Below are positions 61,669 through 64,000 of a stretch of DNA of 64,000 nt, piece by piece. The notes beneath the pieces were generated by a model. The model made no database searches. It saw only the letters and a program-made list of their open reading frames with translations, and was not told the origin of the DNA. Each line of letters opens with the position of its first letter. Position 1 is the stretch's first letter. A program made the translations under genes and the position numbers. Origin of the DNA: an uncultured Duncaniella sp. (lineage in GTDB: Bacteria; Bacteroidota; Bacteroidia; Bacteroidales; Muribaculaceae); the NCBI RefSeq assembly GCF_910577345.1, contig NZ_CAJTMT010000007.1, positions 51,871-115,870 of the forward strand, in the 5' to 3' direction.

Positions 61669-64000
61669 ATGAACCGACTGTCACATATCTTCATCCTTCT
61701 GCTTGTCTGCCTGCGGACGGTGGCGCTTGATGTACCCTGGCCGGAACAGAATGTCTGGCCGGAATCGCCGCAGGCAAAGGCCATCCGTCAGGTGATGATG
61801 CCGACTCCGGCATTGGTTACGGGGGCGTGTGAGTTCTCGGTTCCGATATATACAATTGAAGTTGAGGGGTTCAAGATTCCGATAACCTTGCAGTACCGGT
61901 CCAACGGCATAAAACCGGAGGATGACCCGCAGCCGATAGGCTACGGCTGGGTGCTCACGCCCCCTCTGCGCGTGTCAAGGCAGATAATGGGACGTCCGGA
62001 TGAGTATTTTACGTTTGTCGGGGATAAGGGGTCCGATTTCGTTGAGGAAAGCTACATGAACGGTTACGGCTGTGTAGCGATATATGGTGCAGGGTCAAAG
62101 GGCTATCCGGGTTATTACGATTCCGAGCATGACATCTATACGATATATCTGATTGATAAGACTTTGACCTTGATATATAAGGATGGAGCGTTCCATGGTG
62201 TTGATTGCGATGAATATATAATAGAAAGCGGTAAAGAGTTGTCCTATATAAAGGTAACGGATCCAAATGGAGTAATCTATGATTTTTCTATTGACGGTGA
62301 GTACATAGATTATCTGAATATGCGTACAGAGTGGCTGCTGACGTCAATAACTCTTCAGTCAGGAAGTATGATTAATTTCGAATGGCAGTTGGTAAATCAT
62401 GGAGCTTGGAAATTTAAAATTCAGGCGCCAACTTCGCTTTATTATAATACTTATAACCATCCTTTTACATATATCAATAATATCGGGAAGATTGAAAGTA
62501 AAGAACCACATACATATTATAATACAAAGGATCTGTTGAGCATTACATTTCCTGGAGGAAAGCTTGATTGCAACTATGGTGGCAGTGTGAGGATGCTTGA
62601 GTCTGTGACAGTGTCATGTGATGATAAAAATGTGTTTACGGCAGCAATGGATCATTCTGTAGATCCTAAGTTGTTGTCAGGTGTTACGATTCAGAATTCA
62701 GAGATATACTCTTTTGAATATGACCGGAATACATTTTCACGAGGTGATATGATTGATTGGTGGGGATTTTATAATGGACGAGATAATAACCTCAGGCCCT
62801 CTCCCGAAGTCAAAATGACGGAAAACATCAATAACGGACAAATTATAAGTGGTGCGGATAGGAGAATTGATGAAGAGAAGATGAGGGCTTACATGCTGAC
62901 TAAAGCCATTTATCCTACAGGAGGAAGCGTCGAGTGGGAGTATGAGGTACACCGGTTCCCGGAACAGGAGGTGCCACAATGGGCCAAAGACCACATAGAA
63001 AATGGCATAAATCTTTCAGAAGGTGGAGGGCTTCGTGTCAGGACTATAAGAATGAAAGAAAATTCAGGATCTGAGGATTTCAGAACCAAGGAATATATAT
63101 ATGGAATAGACGGCAATGGTCTCGCCCAAATCTGTGCCGCGCCCTTGCTGCATACATTCATAACGGATACGCCCTATTGGTGTTACAGATATGTTGGGGG
63201 GAATAAATATATTGGTGTACATGATCGTTTTCTTTCCATAAATCCATATTCAGATTATCTTACAGGACAAGCAGGTGCTACTCCTATATGGTATGAGAAA
63301 GTAATGGAAATTGATTCAGAGGGGAAAACTGAGTATGAGTTCGAAAAGGTATGTATGAAGAATGTTGTATCAAGGTCATGGAGCCATGTATATCCGATAT
63401 GGACTAATGAGATTTTTTCAAATGGTCCCGTACAGAAATGCGTGACAAAATACCGTTCTACCGCTTCCGGTTATAGCTCGATAGAGAAAACGGAAAGCAT
63501 CTACGAGTTATCGGAGAATTCGGAGCTTACTCCCTTGGAATGCTTTACGGTACGCAGGCTCATGATGTTCCTTTATCCGTCAGAATATTATCCGGACTTC
63601 GGACCGTATGAGTCCAAGATGGTCGGATTCATGCCTTGGCAATATGAGCGTAACTCGGAACTTCGTAAAGAGCCGTGGTCCGGTACGATTGTTTCCAGAG
63701 GAGAGGAAGGATGGTATGAAGGCCATGACTATTTCATCCAACTACAGACCGAACGCCTCGTCTCTCGGAAAACCACCACCTACCATGAGAATGGTGAAAC
63801 GAGTGTGACGGAGAGATATGAATATGTCCCGAATACGGGGCTGATTTCCGCCACGGTAGTGTCCAACGGGTCGGAAAGCGTCCGGACCGAGTACACCTAT
63901 TCGGATTCATACACTGATTCCGGTACACCGTCAATTGCGGATGAGCTGAAGGAGCGTAATATCCGCGGCATGGTCACGGGGGTAAAGGAAACCTGTGGCT
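61669..64000 (+). CDS. RHS/YD-repeat-like surface protein, N-terminal part (cut by window end)
   Basis: At least 777 codons are open to the window edge. The signal peptide is MNRLSHIFILLLVCLRTVA. The region after it (TPALVTGACEFSVPIYTIEV, then PITLQYRSNGIKPEDDPQPIGYGWVL and RQIMGRPDE) is the typical N-terminus of Bacteroidetes RHS/YD-like proteins, which build a beta-cocoon. Later repeats such as TTTYHENGETSVTERYEYVPNTGLI are YD-like. Such proteins often carry a variable toxin-like C-terminus, which is outside this window. Composition is uneven: the first about 450 bases are GC-rich, the middle (about 62140-63400) is AT-rich. Confidence 0.8.
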   Translation, partial: MNRLSHIFILLLVCLRTVALDVPWPEQNVWPESPQAKAIRQVMMPTPALVTGACEFSVPIYTIEVEGFKIPITLQYRSNGIKPEDDPQPIGYGWVLTPPLRVSRQIMGRPDEYFTFVGDKGSDFVEESYMNGYGCVAIYGAGSKGYPGYYDSEHDIYTIYLIDKTLTLIYKDGAFHGVDCDEYIIESGKELSYIKVTDPNGVIYDFSIDGEYIDYLNMRTEWLLTSITLQSGSMINFEWQLVNHGAWKFKIQAPTSLYYNTYNHPFTYINNIGKIESKEPHTYYNTKDLLSITFPGGKLDCNYGGSVRMLESVTVSCDDKNVFTAAMDHSVDPKLLSGVTIQNSEIYSFEYDRNTFSRGDMIDWWGFYNGRDNNLRPSPEVKMTENINNGQIISGADRRIDEEKMRAYMLTKAIYPTGGSVEWEYEVHRFPEQEVPQWAKDHIENGINLSEGGGLRVRTIRMKENSGSEDFRTKEYIYGIDGNGLAQICAAPLLHTFITDTPYWCYRYVGGNKYIGVHDRFLSINPYSDYLTGQAGATPIWYEKVMEIDSEGKTEYEFEKVCMKNVVSRSWSHVYPIWTNEIFSNGPVQKCVTKYRSTASGYSSIEKTESIYELSENSELTPLECFTVRRLMMFLYPSEYYPDFGPYESKMVGFMPWQYERNSELRKEPWSGTIVSRGEEGWYEGHDYFIQLQTERLVSRKTTTYHENGETSVTERYEYVPNTGLISATVVSNGSESVRTEYTYSDSYTDSGTPSIADELKERNIRGMVTGVKETCG

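Overview
The window looks like a Bacteroidales chromosome, most likely Muribaculaceae or a close relative. This rests on paired SusC/SusD genes, a hybrid two-component system (HTCS), DUF2795 and DUF3943 proteins, C-terminal sorting-like tails, and many perfect Bacteroidetes -7 boxes (TAnnTTTG), several with a TTG 19-21 bases upstream. No rRNA or tRNA gene was seen. The family assignment is inference; the order is well supported.

Region 1 (1-27.5 kb) is a polysaccharide utilization locus (PUL) aimed at a rhamnose-containing glycan. It runs: rhaB start (cut by the window edge), an HTCS regulator broken by a frameshift in a run of nine C's, an alpha-L-rhamnosidase, two tandem GH71/99-like proteins, two consecutive SusC/SusD pairs (the second SusC lacks its N-terminal domain), two secreted proteins that share a carbohydrate-binding-like module and C-terminal tail, and a phosphodiester-glycosidase (NAGPA-type) protein. 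A strong terminator at 27.48 kb closes the unit. The HTCS would sense the glycan fragment, SusC/D import it, the hydrolases trim it, and rhamnulokinase feeds rhamnose to catabolism.

Region 2 (27.8-35.6 kb) is an AT-richer island with a Wadjet/MksBEF-type SMC defence operon (JetA, JetB, JetC, JetD, with overlapping genes). It is preceded 12 bases upstream by an AAA+ ATPase with a C-terminal nuclease-like DUF234 domain.

Region 3 (35.8-54.5 kb) is mostly core: DUF2795 protein, TonB-dependent receptor, lipoprotein, GH51 arabinofuranosidase, WYL regulator, NhaC-type antiporter, a 35-residue protein, ComM/YifB, MetH, a lipocalin-like lipoprotein and a CE2-like SGNH hydrolase. metH and the hydrolase share an almost identical promoter.

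Region 4 (54.6-64 kb) holds an AT-rich cluster of small secreted or membrane proteins with a 125-base duplicated upstream block, then rplS, a 48-residue membrane protein, a DUF3943 protein, a secreted protein with a sorting-like tail and the start of a large RHS/YD-like surface protein.

The intergenic DNA is unusually structured. There are at least four dispersed palindromic families (TGTCC clusters, GGGACGC hairpins, long CATAAG hairpins between convergent genes, and a 58-base repeat) and four or more minisatellites with periods 14, 15, 21 and 23/24. There are also two nine-base G/C homopolymers, one inside a regulator gene and one next to a promoter.
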